Notes: generated from the letters alone by a model not told the origin. 64,000 nucleotides of DNA from Ruminococcus sp. (GCA_021200415.1 JAJQGO010000013.1:144016-208015); one strand, 5' to 3'. Positions 18,160 to 27,092 are shown, numbered from the stretch's first letter. Numbers and translations are program-made.

Positions 18160-19929
18160 CTACATCTTCTCCGGACATTCTATCTTGAGCATCGTCAGCA
18201 CGTTTCTGAGCGTCTGTCTGACTGCAAGGCAGAGAGCAATTCTCGCCTGCTGAAGCTCCGGCGACTCGGCATTTTTCACGCTGCACGCATCGTAGAATTT
18301 ATGGAAAAGCGTTGCAAGCTCCACCGCATATTTCGTAATTTTTGCGGGATCATAATTTTTGGCTGCAAGGTTTACCTCGTTGGGCAATGACGCAATGTGA
18401 CGTATCAGCTCGATTTCACGGGGATCTGTCAGAAGCTCCGTATCCGCATTCTGTTCCGGAACAACGCCCTCCGCTTCAAGATTCGCAATAAGGCTGCAAA
18501 TTCTGGCATGGGCATACTGAACATAGTAAACCGGATTTTTGGAGGACTGCTCCACCGCAAGGTCAAGGTCAAACTCGAACTGCGAATTGGCTTCACGCAT
18601 ATTGAAGAAGAAGCGAGCCGCGTCTATGGGAATTTCCTCCAGAAGCGTAACAAGCGTGATTGCCTTTCCGCTTCGCTTGGACTGCTTTGTAACCTCTCCG
18701 TTTCTTATGAGACGAACCATCTGCATGAGAACAACGTCAAGCTTGTCCGCGTCAACGCCGAGTGCTGTCAGAGCAGCCTTAAGTCTCGGAACATAGCCAT
18801 GGTGATCTGCCCCCAGAACATTGATTGCCTTATCGAAGCCTCTTGTAACGAGCTTATCATAGTGGTAGGCAATATCAGGTACAACGTATGTCGGAATACC
18901 GTTTGCCCTGACGAGAACGAAATCCTTGTCCACGCCGAAATCGGTTGCCCTGAACCACAAAGCTCCCTCCTGTTCGTAGGTGTGACCCGTTTCCTTGAGC
19001 TTTTCAACAATTCGCATTGTTTCGCCGCTTTCATGAAGGGTACTCTCTCTGAACCACGTATCGTAAACTATACGATATTTTTTCAGGTCACGCTCCAGAC
19101 CCGCAATATTTTTCGGAAGAGCAAAATCCACAAGCGCCTTTTTACGCTCCTCATCGCTGAGATTTACAAGCGAATCGCCGTTTTCGTCAAAATAATTTTT
19201 CGCGTGTTCAATTATATCCGTACCGAGATAAACATCCTCGGGCATTTCAAAATTTCCGCCCTCGCCGCTTTCCTCATAGAGAACTGCGCATACCCTTTCG
19301 GTGTCGTTGCCGTATTCACGGCGCACCTCAGCTCCCTTATCCGAAGCAAGCTGCATATATCTCAGGGAAAGGGACTTACCGAATTTTTCGATTTGATTTC
19401 CCGCATCGTTTACATAAAATTCACGCTCGGTATGATAGCCTGCCCACTGAAGAACGCTTGCAAGGCAGTCGCCGATAGCTCCGCCTCTTGCGTTGCCGAT
19501 ATGCATCGGACCTGTAGGGTTGGCTGAAACAAATTCCACAAGAACCTTCCTGCCCTTGCCCAGTTCAGTTTTTCCGTAATTTTCCTTTTCCGTGTTAACG
19601 GTTTTTACGACGTCCGAGAACCACCTTCTTCCGAGAAAGAAATTCATAAATCCGGGGCCTGCGATTTCGGCTCTTTCAAAGACAGTTCCCGTCAAATCAA
19701 TTTTTCCGCAGATAAGCTCGGCAATTTTCCTTGGCGGCATTTTAAAGCTTTTTGCGCAGACCATTGCGGTATTTGCCGCAAAATCTCCATGAGCCTTATC
19801 AGCGGGAATTTCAATGTTAAAAGCCGGAATCGGAATTGCCGGAACTTCTTCCTCCGCAACAAGTCTTCCGAGAGCCTCCATAATCAGCTCATGAAGCTGA
19901 TCCGAAGCATTTTTAATGAGATCTGACAT
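18160..19929 (-). CDS. argS: Arginyl-tRNA synthetase
   Basis: 589 aa, class I synthetase charging tRNA-Arg. The N-terminal Add-1 domain (1-110) is followed by the HIGH-type motif in PTGPMHIGNARGGAIGD. The KMSKS position reads KQSKRSGKAITL, a common relaxed form in ArgS. A C-terminal DALR anticodon-binding domain ends the protein. It is the third gene after ddl-like and DUF1934 genes, 14 bp from the latter. I looked for a T-box leader and saw none. Confidence 0.96.
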   Translation of the reverse strand: MSDLIKNASDQLHELIMEALGRLVAEEEVPAIPIPAFNIEIPADKAHGDFAANTAMVCAKSFKMPPRKIAELICGKIDLTGTVFERAEIAGPGFMNFFLGRRWFSDVVKTVNTEKENYGKTELGKGRKVLVEFVSANPTGPMHIGNARGGAIGDCLASVLQWAGYHTEREFYVNDAGNQIEKFGKSLSLRYMQLASDKGAEVRREYGNDTERVCAVLYEESGEGGNFEMPEDVYLGTDIIEHAKNYFDENGDSLVNLSDEERKKALVDFALPKNIAGLERDLKKYRIVYDTWFRESTLHESGETMRIVEKLKETGHTYEQEGALWFRATDFGVDKDFVLVRANGIPTYVVPDIAYHYDKLVTRGFDKAINVLGADHHGYVPRLKAALTALGVDADKLDVVLMQMVRLIRNGEVTKQSKRSGKAITLVTLLEEIPIDAARFFFNMREANSQFEFDLDLAVEQSSKNPVYYVQYAHARICSLIANLEAEGVVPEQNADTELLTDPREIELIRHIASLPNEVNLAAKNYDPAKITKYAVELATLFHKFYDACSVKNAESPELQQARIALCLAVRQTLRNVLTMLKIECPEKM

Positions 19930-19943
19930 ATTTAATAGTCCTT

Positions 19944-20372
19944 TCAGTTAGTAATATCAGAATTTTTTATTTTAAGAATTATTTCGTTGTCCGAAAGATA
20001 CGAGGAATTAAGATCAAGGGTATATTTCAGGCGCAGACTTCCGTCCTTCTGAAGATTATCCTCGATAAGATGCGTGAACACGCCTATCTGAAGCATTCCA
20101 TAGGGTGTTCCGTATTGGCAGAAATGCTTTTTTTCCTTTTCGAGATTCAGGGACGAATTTGCCGTGCCGCTGCGAACGATTGACGCGGTTTTTCCGTCCG
20201 TTTTTATTGTGGTTGTCGAGCCTTCAAATCCCGTTGCAGGCGTATCCTCATAGGAAATCACGCTGCAATCGTCATCTATGCGGCAGTTTGCTTTTGTTAT
20301 AAGCTCTGTTTCACTTTTCTCGCCGTTCTGCCACTGTATGCTCATAAGCGAGATAATTACATTATTTTCCAA
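19944..20372 (-). CDS. DUF1934 family protein (YwiB-like)
   Basis: 142 aa, cytosolic, no signal peptide or membrane helix. The pattern of alternating strands (YGTPYGMLQIGVFTHLIEDNL, of which GTPYGMLQIGVFT is the diagnostic core; then LRLKYTLDLNSSYLSDNEIILKI) fits the lipocalin-like barrel of DUF1934. B. subtilis YwiB belongs here and, as I recall, its gene also adjoins argS, so the neighbourhood is conserved over a long distance. Function unknown; a role linked to arginine or translation is only guilt by association. Confidence 0.8.
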   Translation of the reverse strand: MENNVIISLMSIQWQNGEKSETELITKANCRIDDDCSVISYEDTPATGFEGSTTTIKTDGKTASIVRSGTANSSLNLEKEKKHFCQYGTPYGMLQIGVFTHLIEDNLQKDGSLRLKYTLDLNSSYLSDNEIILKIKNSDITN

Positions 20373-20400
20373 AACCTGCTCCTTATATATTCACATCTAT

Positions 20401-21474
20401 TTAATATGTTCTCTCCGCGTTTTCTATAGCCTGTTCCAGAAGCTTATCGATGAGATAGGGCAGCTCCATTCCCAGCTGCTTCATGAGCTGAGGATAAATG
20501 CAGTCTGCCTTAAAGCCCGGCATGGTGCTGACCTTGTTCAGGTAGAGATCGCCGTTTTCCGTCAGGAAGAAATCAATTCGCGCCATGCCCTTGCAGCCGA
20601 GAATCATAAACGCTTTGACGGCGGTTTCCCTAATAAGATTCATGGTTTCGTTGTCGAGGCTTGCAGGAACTTCAAGATCGCCGCTTTCAGATACGAAGCA
20701 CTCTCTTGAGCATTCGCGGCTCTCCCGTGACTTTATTTCGCCTATATATGATGAAAACGGATTATCATAGCCGAAAACGGCAGCCTCAAGCTCTCTGCCG
20801 CTGATGTATTCCTCCACCACGACCTTGTTGTCATGGGAAAAGGCTGTTTTCACGGCAGCCTCAAGCTCCTCTAAATTATCCGCTCTTCCCGAACCGGCTG
20901 AGCTGCCGCAGTTTGCGGGACGCACCATCATGGGGAATCCGAGATCCGACGCAATTTCACTGCACCGTCTGTTCAGATAATTTATCTGGCGCTGTGTGAT
21001 GAGATGCCATGCGGCAGTTTTGATTCCGTAGCTGTCCAGAATCATGTGTGTATGGGACTTATCCATGCAGGAGGCTGAGGAAAGAAGTCCGCAGCCCACA
21101 TAGGGGATTCCCGAAAGGTCAAGAAGCCCCTGAATTGAGCCGTCCGCACCGTATTTGCCCTGAAGAACGGGGAATACAACGTCCACCCTTTTCAATGAGG
21201 TTTCGCCGTTTTCGATAGTTACGATTCCCTTATATATCGGATCAGGCGAAATGAAAGCGGAGGTACAGTCGGGGTTGGTTTCCCATCTGCCGGTTGGAAT
21301 TTCGGAAACATCTCCCGGAAAATACAGCCAGCGACCTTTTCTGGTAATTCCGATGCAGATTACCTCATATTTATCGGCAGGAATATTTTTTATTACCTCC
21401 GCCGCAGAGGCAAGAGACAGTTCATGTTCGCTTGAAACACCTCCGAAAATAACAGCAGCCTTAATTTTCGCCAT
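20401..21474 (-). CDS. D-alanine--D-alanine ligase-like ATP-grasp enzyme with altered active site
   Basis: 357 aa from ATG 21474 (AAGGAG 7 nt upstream). Overall layout is that of Ddl: an N-terminal FGGVSSEHELSLASA with the substrate-binding Glu, a serine loop and ATP-grasp domains. Key positions differ. The metal-binding motif normally read as NEVNTMPG or NEINTLPG is NKVSTMPG, replacing a metal-ligand Glu by Lys and an Asn by Ser; the first metal Asp (ARIDFFLT) is kept. The ATP-contact Lys in VKPANxGSSVG is Arg (VRPANCGSSAG). It could be a diverged paralogue with another amino-acid or peptide substrate, or an inactive regulator. It heads a unit with DUF1934 and argS. There are no vanH or vanX neighbours. 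Confidence 0.8.
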   Translation of the reverse strand: MAKIKAAVIFGGVSSEHELSLASAAEVIKNIPADKYEVICIGITRKGRWLYFPGDVSEIPTGRWETNPDCTSAFISPDPIYKGIVTIENGETSLKRVDVVFPVLQGKYGADGSIQGLLDLSGIPYVGCGLLSSASCMDKSHTHMILDSYGIKTAAWHLITQRQINYLNRRCSEIASDLGFPMMVRPANCGSSAGSGRADNLEELEAAVKTAFSHDNKVVVEEYISGRELEAAVFGYDNPFSSYIGEIKSRESRECSRECFVSESGDLEVPASLDNETMNLIRETAVKAFMILGCKGMARIDFFLTENGDLYLNKVSTMPGFKADCIYPQLMKQLGMELPYLIDKLLEQAIENAERTY

Positions 21475-21517
21475 AGTCAAACTCCTTTTACAAACGATTA
21501 TTATTTAGTATCACTAT

Positions 21518-21546
21518 ATTTTATCACATTTCACAAAAAACTTCAA
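21518..21546 (-). promoter_or_regulatory. Sigma-A promoter of the ddl-like/DUF1934/argS unit
   Basis: On the minus strand TTGAAG (21546-21541) and TAAAAT (21523-21518) are 17 bp apart; the start would be about 35-40 nt before the ATG. Upstream, at 21681-21696, lies TTAACA-N4-TGTTAA, the same half-sites as at 18023-18037. Confidence 0.6.
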
Positions 21547-21701
21547 GTATTTTTTGTGGGAATGAAGAAATTTGCAGGAATTTCAAAGCAAAGTTGAATT
21601 GTTTCACAAGTTTCAACACTGTTTTTTAGCATCTTGCACAAACATAAATATATTGTTTTTATTGGAATATCTCTCAAATTTTAACAATAATGTTAAATTA
21701 C

Positions 21702-21733
21702 AAATAAAATTCGGGCAGTCATAAGCTGCCCGA
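21702..21733 (-). terminator. Intrinsic terminator after the P-type ATPase
   Basis: An 8-bp stem (TCGGGCAG with CTGCCCGA, 7-nt loop) at 21711-21733 is followed on the minus strand by ATTTTATTTG. Confidence 0.75.
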
Positions 21734-21747
21734 GTTATTTGAGAATA

Positions 21748-23847
21748 TCAGATTTTTTCAATTTTCTTTGTAGACAAAACTCTTATGGAATTGAGAATTA
21801 GCAGCATTGCCGTTCCCGAATCGGCAAAAACAGCAAACCACATACTCGGGATTCCCAGAAGCCCAAGCACGAGAACCGCAGCCTTGATTACAAGAGCAAA
21901 GGCAATATTCTCATAAGAGATTCTGAGTGTTCTGTCGGCAATTTTCTTTGCCTTTACAACAGAATCAGGCTCGGAATTCATGAACACCGCATCAGCAGCC
22001 TCAAGCGCAAGATCAGCTCCGCTCTGCATAGCTCCGCCAACGTCCGCACCCGCAAGCACAGGTCCATCGTTAATGCCATCCCCGACAAACATTACCGCAC
22101 CGTATTTTTCACGTATTCTGCCGATTTCCTCCAGCTTTTCATTTGGCATAAGCTCGCCCCTCACGTAATCGATTCCAAGCTCCGAGGCTGTCGCCTCCGC
22201 ATTTTCCTTTTTATCCCCCGTCAGCATGGCTGTCTTTATTCCCATTTTTTTCAGAAGTTCAATTGCTCTTGCCGAGCCTGCCTTTACGGAATCCGACACA
22301 ATCACACGTCCAAGAAGCTCTCCGCCAAAGGATACGTACACAATGCTGCCTGATATTTTTTCATCCTCATGGGGAATTTCTATGCCGTTTTCATTCATTA
22401 ACCTTGCGCTGCCGCATAAAAGCTGCTTTCCGTTAAGCTCAGCTGCGACTCCTCTGCCGGAATATTCCCGAATTTTCTCCGGCGCTTCATGCTTTATGCC
22501 CCTGTCAGCGCAGTATTTCACAATGCTTACCGCAACGGGATGTGTTGAAGCTGTTTCGCAGGCTCCGCAAAGGGAAATTATCTGCTCCTCGGTCAGCTTG
22601 CCGTAGGATTTCACATTCGTTACGCTGAACGAGCCGTTTGTGATTGTTCCTGTTTTGTCGAATGCGATTGCCTTAACCTTTCCGAGAGCCTCCAGTGCGT
22701 TACCGCCCTTGAAAAGTATTCCCAGCCTTGACGCTGCTCCTATTCCCGAAAAATACGCAAGCGGCACGCTCAGAACAAGTGCGCAGGGGCAGCTTATTAC
22801 AAGAAAGGTCAGGGCTGTGTAAACCCATTTGCTCCAATCGCCTGTAATCAGCGATGGAATTATTGCCGTTGCCGCAGCTATGAGAATTACAACAGGCGTG
22901 TAAACCTTTGCAAATCTCGTAATAAACCTGTCGATTTCAGGCTTCGTTTCAGATGCGGTTTCAACAGCTTCGGCAATTTTCGCAATCATGGAATCACCTG
23001 CCGCAGCCTTCGCGCATACAGTTATTGCCTCGTTCATGTTGATGCAGCCGGATATTACCTCATCCCCTGCCCTTACAGATAACGGCACAGGTTCGCCGTT
23101 TATTGCCGAGGTATCTATTCTTGTTTCGCCGGATTCCACCGTTCCGTCAACGGCAATTCGCTCGCCCGGCTTGACTCTGATTATATCGCCGACTGCCACC
23201 TCATCGGAGTGAACTCTGACAAATTCATTATCCCGAAGCAAATCAACCTCATCAACCTTGAGTCCGGCAGCGGCTGTAATTGCCCTGCGGCTCTTGTTTA
23301 CGGCATAGTCCTCAAAAATTTCGCCTATTTTGAAAAATAAAACTACGCCTACGGCTTCGGAATATTCACCAAGTATGAAAGCTCCGATTGTGGCAACAGT
23401 CATCAGAAAATTTTCATCGAAAAAATTTCCGCCGCGCAGATTCTTTACAGTTGCGGCAAGAACGCCGTATCCGAGAATCAGATATGAAATTATATAGAGA
23501 ATCAAGCCCGGCACATTTAAATCTATAACGTGATCGAGAATCAGAGCTGCCGCATATACCAAAACTCCGACGGCAAGCGAAAGCAGTTCCTTTTTCATGC
23601 CGCCCTCCTCGCCATGTGCATTTTCGGCCTCGGCTTCGGGAACAAGCTCAACCTCCGCTTCGATTTTACGTGCTGTTCTGAGCATTTTCTTTTCTGTGGC
23701 AGGCGTAATTTCACCGACTACCCTGAGCTTTCTCATGGGAAAGTTGAGAGATGCCGATTCGATTTCCTCAAAGTCAGCGATTGCCGCTTCGATTTTTCCT
23801 CCGCAGTGAGCGCAGTCGAGATTTTTGACAATATACATTTTCTCCAT
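21748..23847 (-). CDS. Heavy-metal translocating P1B-type ATPase (ZntA/CadA-like)
   Basis: 699 aa from ATG 23847; a second in-frame ATG 18 bp upstream has no ribosome binding site. It exports a soft divalent metal at the cost of ATP. An N-terminal HMA domain carries DCAHCGGK (CxxC metal site). A short acidic/histidine segment (EAEAENAHGEEGG) precedes the membrane part. The CPC motif SCPCALVLSVPLA defines class P1B; phosphorylation is at DKTGTITNG, with MLTGDKKENAEA and VGDGINDGPVLAGADVG in the nucleotide domain. The CPC type with one CxxC and no CPH fits Zn/Cd/Pb more than Cu. An SmtB/ArsR-type operator overlaps its transcription start, supporting metal-responsive control. Confidence 0.93.
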   Translation of the reverse strand: MEKMYIVKNLDCAHCGGKIEAAIADFEEIESASLNFPMRKLRVVGEITPATEKKMLRTARKIEAEVELVPEAEAENAHGEEGGMKKELLSLAVGVLVYAAALILDHVIDLNVPGLILYIISYLILGYGVLAATVKNLRGGNFFDENFLMTVATIGAFILGEYSEAVGVVLFFKIGEIFEDYAVNKSRRAITAAAGLKVDEVDLLRDNEFVRVHSDEVAVGDIIRVKPGERIAVDGTVESGETRIDTSAINGEPVPLSVRAGDEVISGCINMNEAITVCAKAAAGDSMIAKIAEAVETASETKPEIDRFITRFAKVYTPVVILIAAATAIIPSLITGDWSKWVYTALTFLVISCPCALVLSVPLAYFSGIGAASRLGILFKGGNALEALGKVKAIAFDKTGTITNGSFSVTNVKSYGKLTEEQIISLCGACETASTHPVAVSIVKYCADRGIKHEAPEKIREYSGRGVAAELNGKQLLCGSARLMNENGIEIPHEDEKISGSIVYVSFGGELLGRVIVSDSVKAGSARAIELLKKMGIKTAMLTGDKKENAEATASELGIDYVRGELMPNEKLEEIGRIREKYGAVMFVGDGINDGPVLAGADVGGAMQSGADLALEAADAVFMNSEPDSVVKAKKIADRTLRISYENIAFALVIKAAVLVLGLLGIPSMWFAVFADSGTAMLLILNSIRVLSTKKIEKI

Positions 23848-23866
23848 ACATACATCTTCTTTCATA

Positions 23867-23880
23867 TGAATAATTGTTCA
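23867..23880. promoter_or_regulatory. SmtB/ArsR-type metal-sensor operator
   Basis: The 14-bp inverted repeat TGAACAATTATTCA (minus strand reading) has the TGAA-N6-TTCA form of ArsR/SmtB operators and differs by one base from the repeat I recall for the cyanobacterial smt operator (TGAACAGTTATTCA). It sits at the predicted transcription start of the ATPase gene, where a bound apo-repressor would block initiation. No ArsR-type gene is in the window. Confidence 0.6.
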
Positions 23881-23887
23881 TGTGTTT

Positions 23888-23916
23888 AATATATCATATC
23901 TGAACTGTCTTGTCAA
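23888..23916 (-). promoter_or_regulatory. Sigma-A promoter of the P-type ATPase
   Basis: On the minus strand TTGACA (23916-23911) and TATATT (23893-23888) are 17 bp apart. The start would fall at about 23881, directly before the operator. The rest of the divergent gap (23917-24144) is AT-rich; a weak TTGCGT-N17-TATGAA at 24063-24091 is the best candidate for the sigma-factor gene. Confidence 0.65.
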
Positions 23917-24144
23917 TAGCCTGAGAATATTTTCTTTACATTTTACAATGGACGTGATATAATTATTTAAAATCACAGAATCATCGATTTCTATGGCAAA
24001 AATTGTATAGTTAGCATCGCATAACAAATTTTCAAAAAAAATTTTCGGATTTTTTCGTCTTTTTGCGTTTCAAAATACACTACATTATGAAAGCTTTCAA
24101 AAATGCATTTTGCATTGCATATCAAGCTGAAAGGAGTGATATAC

Positions 24145-24741
24145 ATGACGGCTGAGCAGAAAATTCTTGCCGGAGGTGACGGTAATATTATTATAACAAA
24201 TTCAGATCAGGAAATTTCTTCAGATTGCATTGACAGCGAAGTCAACAGACTGATAATCAGCTGCAAAACATCTAAAGAAAGCCTGTGCAGACTTTACAAT
24301 ATGTTCAAAAAGAGCGTTTTTGCCGTTGCTTTCAGTATTACCGGCGATTTCCATATCTCTGAGGACTGTGTTGCCGAAACATTCATACGTCTTACGCAGG
24401 TTAAACGCTTTTCGCCTAAAGCCGGCGACGGAAAGGGCTTTATACTTACAATTGCACGCAATGTTGCGCTGGAGCAGCACAGACGCTACAAAAGAGAATG
24501 CGTCAGCTTAGTAATTCAAGGATACGGCGAGGCTGATAAAACCGTAGAGGACAGCATTTTTCTCAATCAGCTACTTAAAAATCTGAATGACAAGCAGCGT
24601 CAGATAGTCGTTCTGAAAATCTACAGCGAGCTGACCTTCAAGGAAATCGCGAAAATTATGAAATGTCCCGAATCAACCGTCAAATCAAAATATAAAAAGG
24701 CTATTGAAATTTTACAGAAAAAGGCAGGTGTCGGAAAATGA
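24145..24741 (+). CDS. ECF-type RNA polymerase sigma factor
   Basis: 198 aa from ATG 24145, preceded by AAAGGAG; the frame is open further up but without a ribosome binding site. After about 55 residues of extension, region 2 reads LYNMFKKSVFAVAFSITGD with HISEDCVAETFIRL, and region 4 LNDKQRQIVVLKIYSELTFKEIAKIMKCPESTVKSKYKKA, whose helix-turn-helix is FKEIAKIMKCPESTVKSKY. Region 3 is absent, as in ECF factors. The stop overlaps the start of the next gene (ATGA), a typical sigma/anti-sigma arrangement. The regulon is unknown. Confidence 0.9.
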   Translation: MTAEQKILAGGDGNIIITNSDQEISSDCIDSEVNRLIISCKTSKESLCRLYNMFKKSVFAVAFSITGDFHISEDCVAETFIRLTQVKRFSPKAGDGKGFILTIARNVALEQHRRYKRECVSLVIQGYGEADKTVEDSIFLNQLLKNLNDKQRQIVVLKIYSELTFKEIAKIMKCPESTVKSKYKKAIEILQKKAGVGK

Positions 24742-26159
24742 AAAAGAACAATCTCGGAAATTCTGAATTTGAAAATCAGCTTCGCGATAAAATGGACGAA
24801 TTGGCTTCTTCGGTTGACTGCTTTGATAAAATTTCTAACCGTGCTTTTCCCGAAAAAAAGACTGAAAATTCCGATTACGAATACACTGTAAATGAGCTTG
24901 AAAATGTTTCCGGAAGGAAAAAGCGCCCGAAGCTTCTGGCTGCAACAGCTATTGCCGCGGCAGCAGTGATTTGTCTGGCATTTATCCCCAAAAACAGCGG
25001 TTTTATGAATTTCTACTACACCTACGTAGATAAATCTGACAATATGAGCTTCCGCGAGATAATCAGCGAGCTTAAATACGAAACCGAAAATTTCACATAT
25101 GAATTTCAGGATTTCACCCTTGACGAATACATCAAATACGACGTTCTTATTACGCCTCTCCAGAGCTGTCCCTTTGAGGAACAGGATAAGGATAATATTA
25201 ACGTCAGAATCTATACGAAAACGTACAATGATATTCCCACCAATCAGGTGTATGTCATTGAATATGAGGGCGATTACGATGATGAGAATTTCATTGCCGC
25301 TGCCGATACAAAGGCAAAGTTCACATCCGAGGATTTCGATAAATATAGTTCAACCGGCATACAAAGTACGTACACAACTCAATCCGAAAATTTCACATTA
25401 TCGGAAAATACTCTGACGGATTCATCGGGCGCTCCGGTTACCGCTGCGGAATTTGCTTATCAATGCATTTTCAAATATAATGACGATTCATTTATGCTTT
25501 TTTCGCAGGTTCTTTACTATTACACAAATGGGTATTCCGAAAATACGGAATATTATTACGATATAACGGGCAGCTGTGAATATGAATATGGTTATGATTA
25601 CAGCGAATCTCTAAGTGACAGCGAGGCTCTTGTTGATTTTGATAAAACCGTTCTGAATGATACATGGAACAACGTGGTCTATTACAGCGACAGCTCCGCA
25701 GAAGCTGATACAGAGCTTTCCTATTTCCACGAGGCGGATATTTACTGCGGCGAGGACGAAAGTGATTTTGATTCAGGCTCTGTTCTGAAGGTCGCACCGT
25801 ATTCCCTTGCCGATGAGGATATTTTCAACGCGGATATGATGGGAACTGCTATTTCCCTTTATGATGAAAACGGCAGCTGTCTTTGCAGCATAATTCCGCC
25901 TGTAAACAGTAATCTGCGCATATGCTGGGTTATATACACGGCGGATACGGGAAGTGATATTACAGCGTTATCAGACGACGATGCTTTTGGATATACGCTT
26001 TCCTATGACTACCTTAGCTCTTATCATCTCAATATTTATTATTCGGGCGACTCCCGGTCGGAAACGCTTGCGCAGGTGCAGGAGGATTCGGATGCGCTGA
26101 GTCAGGAAGATGACATCGAGTATGAAATCTCAATCGAATATGAAGCTTCAACTGAATAG
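24738..26159 (+). CDS. Single-pass membrane protein, probable anti-sigma factor with acidic tyrosine-rich ectodomain
   Basis: 473 aa. The cytosolic N-terminal 65 residues would bind the sigma factor; one helix follows at about 66-85 (LLAATAIAAAAVICLAFIP). The outer part of about 385 residues is very rich in D, E, S and Y (for example YYYDITGSCEYEYGYDYSES) and has almost no lysine or arginine clusters. No known sensor domain or zinc-binding anti-sigma motif (HxxxCxxC) is recognisable. The call rests on the 4-bp overlap with the ECF gene and on topology. A terminator follows. Confidence 0.65.
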   Translation: MKKNNLGNSEFENQLRDKMDELASSVDCFDKISNRAFPEKKTENSDYEYTVNELENVSGRKKRPKLLAATAIAAAAVICLAFIPKNSGFMNFYYTYVDKSDNMSFREIISELKYETENFTYEFQDFTLDEYIKYDVLITPLQSCPFEEQDKDNINVRIYTKTYNDIPTNQVYVIEYEGDYDDENFIAAADTKAKFTSEDFDKYSSTGIQSTYTTQSENFTLSENTLTDSSGAPVTAAEFAYQCIFKYNDDSFMLFSQVLYYYTNGYSENTEYYYDITGSCEYEYGYDYSESLSDSEALVDFDKTVLNDTWNNVVYYSDSSAEADTELSYFHEADIYCGEDESDFDSGSVLKVAPYSLADEDIFNADMMGTAISLYDENGSCLCSIIPPVNSNLRICWVIYTADTGSDITALSDDDAFGYTLSYDYLSSYHLNIYYSGDSRSETLAQVQEDSDALSQEDDIEYEISIEYEASTE

Positions 26160-26233
26160 CTCAAAGGAGCAAAAGAAAGATAAATAAAATATCCCATATA
26201 AGATAACTCCATCCATATAATACAACTCAAATG

Positions 26234-26264
26234 ACGTCCTCCCATTGCGGAGGACGTTGTTTTT
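26234..26264 (+). terminator. Intrinsic terminator of the sigma/anti-sigma unit
   Basis: A perfect 9-bp stem ACGTCCTCC/GGAGGACGT (26234-26242, 26249-26257) with a 6-nt loop is followed by TGTTTTTGTT. Confidence 0.85.
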
Positions 26265-26292
26265 GTTATATAATAAATATTTATATATTCTA

Positions 26293-26322
26293 TTGACATT
26301 TTGGGAATAAATATGGTATATT
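26293..26322 (+). promoter_or_regulatory. Sigma-A promoter of the aquaporin gene
   Basis: TTGACA (26293-26298) and TATATT (26317-26322) are 18 bp apart, with a TG one base before the -10 (extended -10). Confidence 0.65.
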
Positions 26323-26384
26323 TAGTATATAGAAGCTGTACAGGCGTCTTAAGTATTTTTATTAATATGTTTTAGGAGGTTTTT

Positions 26385-27077
26385 ATGGATTCACTAAAAA
26401 AGTATGTGGCTGAGTTTATCGGTACATTTGTTCTTGTACTTCTCGGCTGCGGAACTGCAATGCTCGTGGGATGCGACGCTGTAAACGGCGGAGGCTATAT
26501 CCTCACTGCACTTGCATTCGGTCTTGTTATCGTTGGTATGGCATACTGCATCGGAAATATTTCGGGCTGTCATATCAATCCCGCTGTTTCACTTGGTGTA
26601 CTTATCAGCGGAGGTATGTCCGTTACCGATTTCATCGGCTATGTTGTTGCTCAGATTCTCGGAGCAATCGCAGGCTCGGGAGTTCTCAAGCTCATTTTCA
26701 GCCTCGGTGATATTACCGATATGACAGGCGGATATGGTTCAAACGGTCTTGCAGGAGTCAACGGAAGCGCAGCAGCAGGTCTGATTGTTGAGATTCTTCT
26801 CACATTCATCTTCGTACTTACCATTATCGGCGTAACTTCGAAAGAAGCCGGTCATGGCTCGTTCGGCGGACTTATAATCGGTCTTACGCTTACTCTCGTT
26901 CACATTTTCGGCATCGGTCTTACCGGAACATCGGTAAACCCCGCAAGAAGCATCGGCCCTGCTTTATTCGCAGGCGGCGACGCACTCAAGGATCTGTGGG
27001 TATTCATTGTAGGTCCTCTCGTTGGAGCTGCTCTTGCTGCTCTGGTTTATAAGTTCCTCAAGCCCGCAAAGAAATAA
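26385..27077 (+). CDS. Aquaporin, MIP family (AqpZ-like)
   Basis: 230 aa, six membrane helices and two half-helices. Both signature loops are present: CHINPAVSLG (about residue 65) and TSVNPARSIG (about residue 187). The selectivity-filter positions of E. coli AqpZ (Phe, His, Thr, Arg) appear conserved in ALAFGL, LVHIFGI, LTGTS and NPAR, which favours water over glycerol. The start is at ATG 26385 with AGGAGG upstream. It is a single-gene transcript with its own promoter and terminator. Confidence 0.93.
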   Translation: MDSLKKYVAEFIGTFVLVLLGCGTAMLVGCDAVNGGGYILTALAFGLVIVGMAYCIGNISGCHINPAVSLGVLISGGMSVTDFIGYVVAQILGAIAGSGVLKLIFSLGDITDMTGGYGSNGLAGVNGSAAAGLIVEILLTFIFVLTIIGVTSKEAGHGSFGGLIIGLTLTLVHIFGIGLTGTSVNPARSIGPALFAGGDALKDLWVFIVGPLVGAALAALVYKFLKPAKK

Positions 27078-27092
27078 TAAAACCTATACTTA

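Noticed and set aside
17907-19943. T-box leader for argS, and one for lysS at 27880
   Set aside because: argS follows DUF1934 by 14 bp and lysS follows greA by 18 bp; there is no room and no consensus sequence.
20401-21474. Vancomycin-resistance ligase (VanA/VanB type)
   Set aside because: No vanH or vanX neighbours and no regulator pair; the altered metal site also does not match D-Ala-D-Lac ligases.
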